The notes beneath the pieces were generated by a model. It saw only the letters and a list, made by a program, of their open reading frames with translations, did not search any database and was not told the DNA's origin. A program made the translations under genes and the position numbers. From the NCBI GenBank assembly GCA_963676725.1, contig OY781463.1:2728001-2792000 (forward strand): a stretch of DNA of 64,000 nt, written 5' to 3'. Origin of the DNA: G963662905 sp963676725 (GTDB taxonomy: Bacteria; Bacteroidota; Bacteroidia; Bacteroidales; WRLA01). Shown piece after piece: positions 51,318 to 60,555 of the stretch (positions within the stretch are counted from its first letter, which is position 1; each line of letters starts with the position of its first letter).

Positions 51318-53288
51318 ATGAAATACACTTCCGTTTTATTCGTCAGTCTGCTTATCTTCATAAGTTCCGCCTTTGCTCAGCATGAGGATGGAGCCAAATA
51401 TTGCGCCCACTCAAAAGCAATGCACAACAATAATACAAGCACCTTTAAAGCAATAAATATCGGTGCCAATCACAGTTTTGATGTGCTCCATTACCATCTG
51501 CAAGCAAATCTAATTCATTGCTTTGAAGCACCTTTTCCCAATAATTTTAATGCACGCCTCGATCTTGTTTTTAAAGCCGACAGCAATCTGAATAGCATCA
51601 CATTAAATGCTGATTGGGAATCCTTGGAGATCAAAGAGATAAGCGCTCCTGCCCTTTCGTTTATCCATCAGGATGATGATCTGCTGACCATTCTTTTTGA
51701 AGAAAGCATATCAGCAGGAGACAGTGTGGAAATCAGCATATTCTATAAACATAGAGAAATAGACGACAATGCTTTTTATGCCAGCGATGAATTTGTGTTT
51801 ACAGACAACGAACCCCAGCGTGCGCATCGTTGGTTTCCATGTTGGGACCAACCCAACGATAAAGCCACATGGGAGCTGACAGCAATTGTACCTGACGATG
51901 TTCTTTTGGGCAGCAACGGCAGTCTGATTGATTCGCTGCATTATGGTGACAGCATCCAATACCACTGGAAAAGCATACACCCCTTGCCAACCTACCTTGC
52001 TGTAATTTCTGCACGAAAAAACTGGAATCTGGATATCATAGATTGGGAAAAACCCGATGGAACAGGAAGTATTCCAATACGTTACTACTTTAATGAAGGC
52101 GAAGATCCGAGTTTTATCCAAGGCATTTATCCCGAGATGAGTAATTTTTTCTCCGAATTATTTGGTATCTATCCCTTTGAAAAAAATGGATTTGCTACTT
52201 TAAACAGTAAATTTCCATGGGGCGGAATGGAGAACCAAACACTTACCAGCCTTTGTCCAAATTGCTGGTTTGAGAGCCTTGTGGCACACGAATTTGCGCA
52301 TCAATGGTTTGGCGATCTAATTACCTGTGCCTCTTGGGCAGATTTATGGTTGAATGAAGGCTTTGCAACCTATACCGAAGCTTTATGGAAAGAGCATACG
52401 AATGGTTATGAAGCCTATGAAAGCCTGATGCTCAGTAGAAAAACCAATTATATGAGCGGCAATCCCGGCTGGCCTATTTCCAAAACTTTTTGGGCTTCCA
52501 CACCTCCACCGCAAAGCGTTTTGTTTAATTATGCCATCACTTATGCGAAAAGTTCTTGCGTGCTCTATATGCTGCGCAAGCAAATGGGCGATGAAACATT
52601 CTTTGCTTTTGTAAAAAGCTATGCTACAGATGATGATTATCGTTTTAAAGCCATTACTACCGAAGAATTTGTTGAAAAAGTAAATGCCTTTACAGGCGAT
52701 GATTATTGGTGGTTTTTCAGTCAATGGATTTATCTGCCCAACCATCCACTTTATCAAAATATTTTCTATATCACAGCCAAGGAAAACAATATTTGGAATG
52801 TACATTTCACAACGCATCAGGATCAGGAAACCGATTTCTTTGCACTACCAATAGAACTAAATTTCATCGGCCCGGAGATTGATACGACTATACTGATTTA
52901 CAATGAATACGATATGCAGGAATTCGATTTTAATTTTCCGACAGAAATTACTGATATCCAATTCGATCCTGATAATAAAATCTTCCTAAAAGAAGTACAA
53001 ACGATTGTGGGCATGGAAGAACACCAACAAAGTTTTGACGTTCAAATACTTCCAAACCCTGCGAATGAAAAAGCCGTGATTGAATTGCTTCTAAGCAGAA
53101 ATGAGCGATTAAATATCAGTTTATCAAGCATTAACGGAACTATTCGCATAAATAAAGACTATGGCTTTTTGAATGCCGGCGTACATCATTTAACACTTGA
53201 TACCGAAGATATTCCTGCCGGTTTTTACATTATTTCGGTCGAAAGCCCTACATTTGTGCACACAAATAAACTATTTATCGTTCATTAA
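51318..53288 (+). CDS. Secreted M1-family aminopeptidase with T9SS type A sorting tail
   Basis: 656 residues. Signal peptide 1-20 (LFVSLLIFISSAFAQ). The substrate-binding GxMEN motif is GGMENQT; the zinc site is HEFAH at 324-328 with NEGFATY providing the third ligand (Glu347), and the transition-state Tyr is likely in the NYAITYAKS region. The catalytic domain ends near 540. The last 80 residues (VQILPNPANEKAVIEL, IPAGFYIISVES, KLFIVH) are a type A T9SS C-terminal signal, so the enzyme is exported to the cell surface or medium. It cleaves N-terminal residues from peptides. It is 11 bp from the next peptidase gene, likely one operon. Confidence 0.92.
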   Translation: MKYTSVLFVSLLIFISSAFAQHEDGAKYCAHSKAMHNNNTSTFKAINIGANHSFDVLHYHLQANLIHCFEAPFPNNFNARLDLVFKADSNLNSITLNADWESLEIKEISAPALSFIHQDDDLLTILFEESISAGDSVEISIFYKHREIDDNAFYASDEFVFTDNEPQRAHRWFPCWDQPNDKATWELTAIVPDDVLLGSNGSLIDSLHYGDSIQYHWKSIHPLPTYLAVISARKNWNLDIIDWEKPDGTGSIPIRYYFNEGEDPSFIQGIYPEMSNFFSELFGIYPFEKNGFATLNSKFPWGGMENQTLTSLCPNCWFESLVAHEFAHQWFGDLITCASWADLWLNEGFATYTEALWKEHTNGYEAYESLMLSRKTNYMSGNPGWPISKTFWASTPPPQSVLFNYAITYAKSSCVLYMLRKQMGDETFFAFVKSYATDDDYRFKAITTEEFVEKVNAFTGDDYWWFFSQWIYLPNHPLYQNIFYITAKENNIWNVHFTTHQDQETDFFALPIELNFIGPEIDTTILIYNEYDMQEFDFNFPTEITDIQFDPDNKIFLKEVQTIVGMEEHQQSFDVQILPNPANEKAVIELLLSRNERLNISLSSINGTIRINKDYGFLNAGVHHLTLDTEDIPAGFYIISVESPTFVHTNKLFIVH

Positions 53289-53299
53289 TAAACAAACCC

Positions 53300-54691
53300 A
53301 TGACAAACAAAAAGAGCCTCCTAACCGCCTTGCTTCTTCTGCTCTGCGCTGGGATTTTTGCACAAGAAGGCAGCATCAGCAAAGATATGCTGAACAGCTT
53401 CCGTACTGATTTCGAAAATAAAGGAAACACAAAAGCACTTCAAAATGCCGTTACCGGAAATAATATCCAGAAGCTGGCAGTAAATTATGATCATCCCGAA
53501 CGCCCGGACACCTATTTCTCGAATCGTGTGAAAACAAAAGGCATTACCAACCAAAAAAGCTCAGGGCGTTGCTGGCTCTTTGCAAGCCTAAACGTGATGC
53601 GCCCCAAGGTGATTGAAAAGTACAGCTTAAAGGATTTTGAGTTCTCTCAAAACTATAGCTTCTTTTACGATCAACTCGAGAAAGCAAACCTTTTCCTTCA
53701 GGAAATTATTGTACATCGCGACAAAGTTATGGACGACCGCACTGTTGAATGGCTGTTTAAACATCCTATTCAGGACGGTGGTGTTTGGAACGGCTTTGTG
53801 AATGTTGTTGAAAAATACGGTTTGGTCCCAGCAGAAGTAATGCCCGAAACATTCCAGAGCGAAAACACACGCATGATCCAGAAACTGCTAAGCCGCAAAC
53901 TACGTGAATATGGCCTTGAGCTTCGTGCAATGGCGGCAGAAGGAAAAAAAGCCAAAGCATTAGAAACACGCAAAACTGAAATGCTGAGCGAGGTTTATCG
54001 CATTTTGGCCATCAGCCTGGGAGAACCACCACAAACATTTAGTTGGCGTTATGAAGATACCGAAGGCGTCATCAGCGAAAGCAAAGAATATACACCCATG
54101 AGCTTTTATAAAGAAGCAGTTGGCCTCGATCTGAGGGATTATGTACTGATGATGAATGATCCAAGCCGCCCATTGAACAAAACTTTTGAAATTGAATACG
54201 ACCGTAATGTGCATGAAGGCATCAACTGGATTTATGTTAACCTCAGCAATGAGATCATTAAAGAAGCCGCAAAAAAATCCATTCTCGCCAACGAAGCCAT
54301 GTATTTTTCTTGCGATGTGGGCAAACAGCTCAATCGCGATAAAGGCATACTTGATGTCAATTATTATGATTATGGCGACATCTTTGATATTGACTTTACT
54401 ATGGACAAAAAAGAACGTGTTCAAACATTTGAAAGCGGTTCATCGCACGGCATGACACTTGTGGCTGTTGACCTCGACAAAGAAGGCAATATCAAAAAAT
54501 GGCTACTCGAAAACAGCTGGGGACAAAGTGGTTTTAATGGCCATCTGATTATGACAGACAAATGGTTCGACGAATATATGTTCCGCGTTGTTGTTCACAA
54601 AAAATTTGTTCCTGAAAATGTATTGAAGATGATGCAGGAAGAGCCTACCATGCTTCCACCATGGGATCCGATGTTTGCTCCTGAAAACTAA
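53300..54691 (+). CDS. Exported C1B-type cysteine aminopeptidase (bleomycin hydrolase-like)
   Basis: 463 residues. Signal peptide 1-21 (LLTALLLLLCAGIFAQ). Catalytic triad: Cys91 in QKSSGRCWLFAS, His383 in GSSHGMTLV and Asn405 in LLENSWG. Also has the C1B landmark PVNEQKxSGRCW-like region and YFSCDVGK. Cytosolic PepC/bleomycin hydrolases normally lack signal peptides; exported versions occur in Bacteroidota. The C-terminus lacks the terminal self-processing arm typical of the yeast enzyme and ends PPWDPMFAPEN. Follows the M1 peptidase and ends in a strong terminator. Confidence 0.9.
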   Translation: MTNKKSLLTALLLLLCAGIFAQEGSISKDMLNSFRTDFENKGNTKALQNAVTGNNIQKLAVNYDHPERPDTYFSNRVKTKGITNQKSSGRCWLFASLNVMRPKVIEKYSLKDFEFSQNYSFFYDQLEKANLFLQEIIVHRDKVMDDRTVEWLFKHPIQDGGVWNGFVNVVEKYGLVPAEVMPETFQSENTRMIQKLLSRKLREYGLELRAMAAEGKKAKALETRKTEMLSEVYRILAISLGEPPQTFSWRYEDTEGVISESKEYTPMSFYKEAVGLDLRDYVLMMNDPSRPLNKTFEIEYDRNVHEGINWIYVNLSNEIIKEAAKKSILANEAMYFSCDVGKQLNRDKGILDVNYYDYGDIFDIDFTMDKKERVQTFESGSSHGMTLVAVDLDKEGNIKKWLLENSWGQSGFNGHLIMTDKWFDEYMFRVVVHKKFVPENVLKMMQEEPTMLPPWDPMFAPEN

Positions 54692-54746
54692 TTTGACATC
54701 AAATAGAGTCATAGCATTTCTAAAGATTCTATCCGTATTTAAAATG

Positions 54747-54782
54747 AAAATCCGCAAATATTAGTATTTGCGGATTTTTTTA
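54747..54782 (+). terminator. Intrinsic terminator after the C1 peptidase
   Basis: AAATCCGCAAATA / TATTTGCGGATTT perfect 13-bp stem with a 4-base loop, then a run of T. Confidence 0.92.
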
Positions 54783-54852
54783 TTGATGGCAGCAAATAAA
54801 ACAGAATCCTACCCGTTTTTTAAGCGAAGATCAAAAATAGCAAGCGGCATCT

Positions 54853-55905
54853 ATGAAAAAACGACACCCACTACTCCTACTCCTATTCATTTTGATAAGC
54901 ACATTTGTTTTTGGAACAAAAAACAATACATCAAACAATAAAGCAATAAAATCACCATCCCCTTCAATAGTTCCATCCACTATTTCGGGCAGTGCCCCCG
55001 CGAAGCTCCCGGATAGTTTGCGCAAATGGAATATACACGGCATCGGGCAACTGAACTTTAACCAAACAACATTTTCGCATTGGTCAGAAGGCGGCGAAAG
55101 CTCTTTGGCGGGCACATCATTTCTGGATTTTTATGCAGGAGTGAACCGCAAAAAACTCAGATTTGAGCATTATGCTAAACTGGCATTTGGCCTGCAATAT
55201 TCTGAATACGATAAATTTAGAAAAACAGACGATAAAATAGATATTGGTACTAGTCTAGGTTTGCTGGCCATAAAAAATTGGTTTTATACCACAAATGCCA
55301 GTCTGAAAACACAATTTGCCAATGGCTATAAATATCCGAACGACTCTACCATTGTTTCCACCTTTTTTGCGCCCGCATACCTCAGCGTTTCTGCCGGAAT
55401 GCAATACAACCTCAATGAAAAATTTAGTCTGTTTTTATCTCCGGCATCAGGAAAGTTCACCTTTGTTTTAAATCAGGAACTAGCCAATAAAGGCGCCTTT
55501 GGTGTAAAACCTGCAACATACCTCAACGACACAAGCGATATTATTGTTGAAGCAGGAAAACGCCTCAAGCCGGAATTTGGCATGAACCTCAAAGTACAAT
55601 TGAAAACAAAAATCTGGAAAAATGTACTGCTCGATACCAAGCTTGAATTATTCAATAATTACCTCGATTACGACAAAAGTAACCGATGGAATGTTGATGT
55701 AAACTGGGAAACGCTGCTGAACCTGACCATCAATGAATATTTAAGCACAAACATACGCCTTCATCTCATTTACGATCATAATGTGATGATTAAGGAATAT
55801 GAAATTGTTGATAACGAAAAAATTGCAATAGGAGAAGCGCCCCATTTGCAATTTAAAGAGAGCTTTGGGATTGGTTTGGCCTGGAAATTTGGAAAAGGGA
55901 ATTAA
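54853..55905 (+). CDS. DUF3078 domain protein, probable outer-membrane beta-barrel
   Basis: 350 residues with a signal peptide (LLLLLFILISTFVFG). The diagnostic region is GIGQLNFNQTTFSHWSEGGESSLAG, as in DUF3078. The rest alternates in polarity with many aromatic girdle residues (FYAGVNRKKLRFEHYAKLAFGLQYSEY) and ends with an aromatic-terminated strand (GIGLAWKFGKGN), consistent with a barrel. Function unknown. The N-terminal linker is Ser/Pro-rich. Own transcription unit, between two terminators. Confidence 0.82.
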   Translation: MKKRHPLLLLLFILISTFVFGTKNNTSNNKAIKSPSPSIVPSTISGSAPAKLPDSLRKWNIHGIGQLNFNQTTFSHWSEGGESSLAGTSFLDFYAGVNRKKLRFEHYAKLAFGLQYSEYDKFRKTDDKIDIGTSLGLLAIKNWFYTTNASLKTQFANGYKYPNDSTIVSTFFAPAYLSVSAGMQYNLNEKFSLFLSPASGKFTFVLNQELANKGAFGVKPATYLNDTSDIIVEAGKRLKPEFGMNLKVQLKTKIWKNVLLDTKLELFNNYLDYDKSNRWNVDVNWETLLNLTINEYLSTNIRLHLIYDHNVMIKEYEIVDNEKIAIGEAPHLQFKESFGIGLAWKFGKGN

Positions 55906-55969
55906 TTCGTGCTTGTTTCGGGACAGGTATTAATTCGTTTCATTTTTTTGAAATATATTTTTTGAATCT

Positions 55970-56021
55970 CAATCCAAGGCCCTCGAGCGGAGTCGAGAGA
56001 CCGCTCAGGGATCTTGGATTG
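55970..56021. repeat. 52-bp cruciform mini-element with CTCGAGCGGAGTCGAG core
   Basis: Left arm CAATCCAAGGCCCTCGAGCG and right arm CGCTCAGGGATCTTGGATTG are inverted with about three mismatches around AGTCGAGAG. The core belongs to the same family as the 24-bp inserts in the Rhs cores (YTGAGCGNAGTCGARG). Confidence 0.65.
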
Positions 56022-56045
56022 TGTTTAAAAAACTAAATCTGAGGT

Positions 56046-56063
56046 CCTCGAGCGGAGTCGAGA
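56046..56063. repeat. Second copy of the CTCGAGCGGAGTCGAG core
   Basis: CCTCGAGCGGAGTCGAGA identical to 55981-55998, without the outer arms of the first copy. Confidence 0.65.
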
Positions 56064-56091
56064 GGCCACCATTAAAAAAAATCAAAAAACG

Positions 56092-56134
56092 AAAAAGCCG
56101 TCGGTAGTATAAAGATACTATCGACGGCTTTTTT
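56092..56134. terminator. Bidirectional intrinsic terminator
   Basis: AAAAAGCCGTCG-TAGTAT / ATACTA-CGACGGCTTTTTT stem with a short loop, A-run on one side and T-run on the other. It separates the plus-strand DUF3078 gene from the minus-strand small gene, and can serve both. Confidence 0.88.
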
Positions 56135-56153
56135 AACCTTTTTCTTTTATGGT

Positions 56154-56357
56154 TTAGTTCATCACATTATTGTAGACGCCGTCCTTGGCATCATGGCAGA
56201 ATTCAACTGCCTTGGAATAGTTTAAAATGTTTTGGATGCAACTGTTTCCCGGACGGATTTCATCAGTCTTTTCCGGAATGGCTGTTGAAAGCTCACTCCA
56301 GACCTGATCAAACCAATAAAAGAAATCGGTAGACAAAGGAGTAATTGTTTTCTTCAT
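56154..56357 (-). CDS. Small hypothetical protein
   Basis: 67 residues from the ATG at 56357 (MKKTITPLSTDFFYWFDQVW). No signal peptide or TM segment; mixed composition, two Cys (SCIQNIL and EFCHDAKDG). Not recognised. It lies downstream of the ECF sigma factor gene on the same strand (125-bp gap) and is closed by the bidirectional terminator, so it is probably real and possibly in the same transcription unit. Confidence 0.6.
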   Translation of the reverse strand: MKKTITPLSTDFFYWFDQVWSELSTAIPEKTDEIRPGNSCIQNILNYSKAVEFCHDAKDGVYNNVMN

Positions 56358-56481
56358 AGGCAAGCGCTATATTGTTAATGGGTTACAGAGAAGAAACGCC
56401 CCCAATGAAAAAATATTTTGCCAGTTCGGAATATTTTTATTATATCCGCAACAATCACATATCAAAACAATTATAAACTAC

Positions 56482-57066
56482 TTAGGTTGTGAGGATTACA
56501 TTTTTATCAGCAATTAATTTCCTGAGATTGATTAAAGCATAGCGCATCCTTCCCAAAGCTGTATTGATGCTTACATCGGTTTGTTCGGCAATATCCTTAA
56601 AACTCATTTCAGAATAATGCCTCATCATCAGCACTTGCTTTTGTTCCGGTGGCAAAAATTCGATCAGCTTACGCACATCCTGATAGATTTGTTCCATCAC
56701 CAAACGTTCTTCCACAGAAGGATCGGTAAAACTGATGGTATCAAAAATATCAAAATCCTCACCGGTTTCGAGGGTCGGCATACGTTTCGATTTCCTGAAG
56801 AAATCAATAATCAGGTTATGGGCGATACGCATCACCCACTGAATAAACTTACCTTCTTCTTTATACGCACCCGAACGGATGGTATTCACGACTTTAATAA
56901 ATGCGTCCTGAAAAATATCATCAGCTTCATCCTTGTCTTTTACGACCATTAGGATGTATGCATAAACTTTATTCTTGTGTCGGTGGATAAGGGTCTCAAG
57001 ACTTGCTTCATCGCCGCCAAGATATTTACTAATCAGTTCACGATCATTGAGCTCATTTGCTTTCAT
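56482..57066 (-). CDS. ECF-family RNA polymerase sigma factor
   Basis: 194 residues. Region 2: LIHRHKNKVYAYILMVVKDKDEADDIFQDAFIKV, with the DEADDIFQDAF core; region 4: LPPEQKQVLMMRHYSEMSFKDIAEQTDVSINTALGRMRYALINLR, the HTH that contacts the -35. Starts MKANELNDRELI with a strong AGGAGG seven bases upstream, unusual among the host genes here. No anti-sigma factor gene is next to it; the only same-strand neighbour is the small gene downstream. Probably a housekeeping-type Bacteroidota ECF sigma, regulon unknown. Confidence 0.92.
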   Translation of the reverse strand: MKANELNDRELISKYLGGDEASLETLIHRHKNKVYAYILMVVKDKDEADDIFQDAFIKVVNTIRSGAYKEEGKFIQWVMRIAHNLIIDFFRKSKRMPTLETGEDFDIFDTISFTDPSVEERLVMEQIYQDVRKLIEFLPPEQKQVLMMRHYSEMSFKDIAEQTDVSINTALGRMRYALINLRKLIADKNVILTT

Positions 57067-57237
57067 GTTCGCCTCCTATTTTTTTGTTAAACTTATGAAC
57101 TTATAGTAAATATGCTTTCGATAAAGACCCTCCAAATTTGATGAAACAATAAAAAATAATTCCTTAAAAACCTGTATCTTACTTGAAATACCATGCAAAC
57201 ATAGAATATTTCATCGAATTATGCAAAAATAAATTCA

Positions 57238-57245
57238 TAATTTTG
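57238..57245 (+). promoter_or_regulatory. Candidate -7 element (TAATTTTG) before uvrA
   Basis: TAATTTTG, 30 bp before the uvrA ATG, fits TAnnTTTG; no clear -33 TTTG. Confidence 0.45.
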
Positions 57246-57275
57246 ACACCCTTTCAACATTTTTAAGCAAATCTG

Positions 57276-60092
57276 ATGACAAAAATATCTCTAAATAGCC
57301 TTGATCCCCGACATCATATCTTAATAAAAGGTGCGCGTTTGCACAATTTAAAAAATATTGATGTTGCCATACCACGCAATAGTCTTTGTGTCATCACAGG
57401 CTTATCGGGCTCGGGCAAATCCTCCCTGGCATTCGATACTTTATACGCTGAAGGCCAAAGACGTTATGTCGAAAGCCTGAGTTCTTATGCGCGTCAGTTT
57501 TTAGGAAAACTCAATAAACCTGAGGTGGAATACATCAAAGGAATCAGCCCGGCGGTTGCTATCGAACAAAAGGTGAATACACGCAATCCTCGCAGTACTG
57601 TGGGCACTTCTACAGAAATCTATGAATACCTAAAACTGCTTTATGCTCGTATTGGCAGAACTATTTCCCCAGTTTCGGGAGAGATTGTAAAGCGCGACCG
57701 CGTAAGCGATATCGTAGATTTTATAAGCAATATGCCCGAAGGAAGTCGTGTGCAAATATTCGCCCCATTCCCATTTGATGGTCAGAGGAGCATCGAAGAA
57801 CAACTGAATGTGCTGATCCAGCAGGGATACACGCGCGCCCGTTATCAAAATGAGAACATCAGACTGGATGATAGCGCACTGCCAAAAAAGGCCGAAAAAA
57901 TGGATCTCTTGATCGATCGGCTTGTTGTGGAAACCGGAGAAAAACAGTCCGGTCGTATGGCAGACTCGGTACAAATTGCCCTACATGAAGGAAAAGGATA
58001 CTGCTTTGTTGAATATGAAGTGGAAGGAAAATGGGAGCAAAAACACTTCTCCAGCCGCTTCGAACTCGATGGAATAAGCTTTGAAGAGCCATCACCCAAC
58101 CTTTTTACTTTTAATAATCCTTATGGCGCCTGCAAAAGCTGCGAAGGTTTTGGTACTGTGATTGGTATCGACCCCGATCAGGTTATCCCGGACAAAAGCC
58201 TTTCTGTATATGAAGAGGCTGTTGCTTGCTGGAAAGGCGAAAAAATGAGCGAATGGAAAGACAGCTTTATCCGTAAAGCAGTTTCCTACGATTTTCCTGT
58301 ACACAGGCCATATTACGACCTCAGCGCCAAGCAAAAGCAATTACTTTGGGAAGGAAAAGGAAGCCTCGAAGGCATCAATGCCTTTTTTAAAATGCTCGAA
58401 GAAAATACCTATAAAATCCAATATCGTGTGATGCTTTCGCGATATCGTGGAAAAACCATTTGCCCGGAATGTAATGGCAGCCGTTTACGAAAAGATGCAT
58501 CCTATGTCAAAATTCAAGGACAGTCCATCACCGATCTGGTACTGAAACCGATAGAAGACCTTTCCGCATTTTTTAAGGCATTAAAACTCGACGAACACGA
58601 TAAAAATGTAGCCAAACGCCTTTTGATTGAAATTGAAAACCGCCTGGCATTTCTTGGCGATGTTGGTTTAGGATACCTAACACTCAACCGTTTATCCAAT
58701 TCCCTTTCCGGTGGCGAATCACAACGCATTAATCTGGCTACATCTTTGGGTAGCAGCCTTGTGGGATCAATGTACATTCTTGATGAACCATCCATTGGGC
58801 TGCATTCGCGCGATACACAGCGCTTGATTAAGGTTTTAAAGCGTTTGCGCGATTCGGGCAATACGGTGATCGTTGTAGAACACGATGAGGAAATTATCCG
58901 TGCAGCAGATCATATTATTGATATAGGGCCCCTTGCGGGAAGGCATGGTGGCGAAGTAGTGTTTGAGGGAACATGCAATGAAATGCTCCGTCAAGGCAAT
59001 AGCCTAACTGCAGAATATCTCAATGGGAAAAAAGAGATTGCTTTACCGGACTTAAGGCGAAAATGGAACGAATACATACTCGTAGAAGGCGCTACCGAAC
59101 ACAATCTAAAACGCCTGAGCGTTAAATTTCCCTTAAATACACTCAGCGTAATTTGTGGCGTCTCCGGATCAGGGAAAAGTACTTTGGTCAGCAAAGTCCT
59201 CTTCCCTGCCCTGAAAAAATATATTGGCGCTTATGGCGAGAAAACCGGGGCACATAAACGCATTTCAGGCAGCATCAAACGCGTAGAAGCCATCGAATAT
59301 GTCAATCAAAATCCAATTGGCAGGTCTTCACGCTCCAATCCGGCTACTTATGTTGGCGCTTATGACGATATCAGGACGCTCTATTCACAACAAGCACTGG
59401 CGCGCACACGCTCCTATAAACCGGGCTTTTTCTCCTTTAATGTTCCCGGAGGGCGCTGCGATGAATGCGAAGGCGAAGGCCTGATTAAAATCGAAATGCA
59501 GTTTATGGCCGATGTTTTATTGCCCTGTGAAAGCTGTCACGGAACCCGTTTTAAAGAAGAAACTTTAGAAATAAAATTCCGCGAAAAAGATGTTTCCGAA
59601 TTGCTAAAAATGACCATACTCGAAGCAATGGAATTCTTTAGCGAAGGCAGTTCTACATTGGAAAAACGCATCGTGCATAAATTAAAGCCTTTGGTAGATG
59701 TTGGCTTGGGCTATCTTCAAATGGGACAAGCCTCCAGCACATTATCTGGTGGCGAAGCGCAACGCATTAAACTGGCATCATTCCTGATTCAGGGCGCTTC
59801 GGCAAGTAAAACCCTCTTTATTTTCGATGAACCAACAACAGGGCTCCATTTCCACGACATCAATAATCTGTTGAGTGCTTTTAACGCACTGATTGACAAC
59901 GGTCATAGCATTATCGTAATTGAACATAATGCCGAAGTGATCAAGAGTGCCGATTGGGTGATCGAGTTAGGCCCCGAGGGCGGTGAAAAAGGCGGATATA
60001 TTGTATTTGAAGGAAGCCCTGAGGAACTGGCAAAATCAAAAAAATCGCCCACAGCAGCATTGATACGCAAGAAATTGAAAAAAGAGGAATAA
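57276..60092 (+). CDS. uvrA: Excinuclease ABC subunit A
   Basis: 938 residues, full length. DNA-damage recognition ATPase of nucleotide excision repair. First ABC module: Walker A GLSGSGKSSLAFDTL (about 42-56), QRRYVESLSSYARQFL, zinc-binding CKSCEGFG and CPECNGSRL, signature SNSLSGGESQRINLA, Walker B YILDEPSIGLH. Second module: CGVSGSGKSTLV, zinc finger GRCDECEGEG ... CESCHGTR, signature STLSGGEAQRIKLA and FIFDEPTTGLH. Bacteroidota often have two UvrA paralogues; this one has the standard layout. uvrB is not adjacent. Confidence 0.95.
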   Translation: MTKISLNSLDPRHHILIKGARLHNLKNIDVAIPRNSLCVITGLSGSGKSSLAFDTLYAEGQRRYVESLSSYARQFLGKLNKPEVEYIKGISPAVAIEQKVNTRNPRSTVGTSTEIYEYLKLLYARIGRTISPVSGEIVKRDRVSDIVDFISNMPEGSRVQIFAPFPFDGQRSIEEQLNVLIQQGYTRARYQNENIRLDDSALPKKAEKMDLLIDRLVVETGEKQSGRMADSVQIALHEGKGYCFVEYEVEGKWEQKHFSSRFELDGISFEEPSPNLFTFNNPYGACKSCEGFGTVIGIDPDQVIPDKSLSVYEEAVACWKGEKMSEWKDSFIRKAVSYDFPVHRPYYDLSAKQKQLLWEGKGSLEGINAFFKMLEENTYKIQYRVMLSRYRGKTICPECNGSRLRKDASYVKIQGQSITDLVLKPIEDLSAFFKALKLDEHDKNVAKRLLIEIENRLAFLGDVGLGYLTLNRLSNSLSGGESQRINLATSLGSSLVGSMYILDEPSIGLHSRDTQRLIKVLKRLRDSGNTVIVVEHDEEIIRAADHIIDIGPLAGRHGGEVVFEGTCNEMLRQGNSLTAEYLNGKKEIALPDLRRKWNEYILVEGATEHNLKRLSVKFPLNTLSVICGVSGSGKSTLVSKVLFPALKKYIGAYGEKTGAHKRISGSIKRVEAIEYVNQNPIGRSSRSNPATYVGAYDDIRTLYSQQALARTRSYKPGFFSFNVPGGRCDECEGEGLIKIEMQFMADVLLPCESCHGTRFKEETLEIKFREKDVSELLKMTILEAMEFFSEGSSTLEKRIVHKLKPLVDVGLGYLQMGQASSTLSGGEAQRIKLASFLIQGASASKTLFIFDEPTTGLHFHDINNLLSAFNALIDNGHSIIVIEHNAEVIKSADWVIELGPEGGEKGGYIVFEGSPEELAKSKKSPTAALIRKKLKKEE

Positions 60093-60334
60093 GTTGTTTG
60101 AAAAAGAGCACTACGTACAAAACCCTATAGAGAAACCGAAAAGACCAAGTCCGTACCAAGTCCGTGTCAAGTAGTGGCAAATAAGCACCGCACCGGCTCA
60201 TTTTCAAAGCATAAATTCACCATAAAATTCTTTGCTGGGAGCAAAATACCCACTTGGTAGCCGGATAGTATGGGTTTGCTAAAGAATTAGTAGAGCTCTG
60301 AGAGTCTTTATTGCTTTGCTCAAATTTAACAGTT

Positions 60335-60357
60335 AGCGCGGATTTGCAATCCGTGCT
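60335..60357. repeat. Single REP-like palindrome
   Basis: AGCGCGGATT-TGC-AATCCGTGCT, same stem and loop as the RAYT-flanking REPs 9 kb away. Confidence 0.8.
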
Positions 60358-60382
60358 ATATATACAAGATAAATTTTATTGA

Positions 60383-60405
60383 TCCGATGACTCCAAGTCA
60401 TCGGA
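60383..60405. repeat. Perfect inverted repeat near the integrase
   Basis: TCCGATGACT-CCA-AGTCATCGGA, 10-bp perfect arms, 3-bp loop; about 150 bp before the integrase start. Could be a terminator-like or recombinase-related hairpin. Confidence 0.6.
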
Positions 60406-60505
60406 CAATTAGTTATTTACACTTATCTTATATTATAATAGCTTATAAATCAGGGACTATATTAAATAGTTCGTTATTTATTTTTAGTTAAAGTCACTTT
60501 AATTC

Positions 60506-60524
60506 ATTAATTAGTGTACCTTTG
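60506..60524 (+). promoter_or_regulatory. Integrase promoter with overlapping 13-bp operator-like motif
   Basis: ATTAATTAGTGTA (60506-60518) runs directly into TACCTTTG (60517-60524), a good TAnnTTTG element, 31 bp before the integrase ATG. The same 13 bp are found exactly at 63153-63165, before the HTH gene. A protein bound here would block the promoter. Confidence 0.55.
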
Positions 60525-60555
60525 TGTGTATCATTAATAATTTTAAAGGAGAAAT

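Larger units (their letters stand above)
60093..60555. other. Intergenic region between uvrA and the integrase
   Basis: 460 bp with no gene. It contains one REP-like palindrome, one perfect 10-bp inverted repeat and the integrase promoter with a 13-bp shared motif, each listed separately. An integrase-proximal attachment site is expected here but was not identified. Confidence 0.6.
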
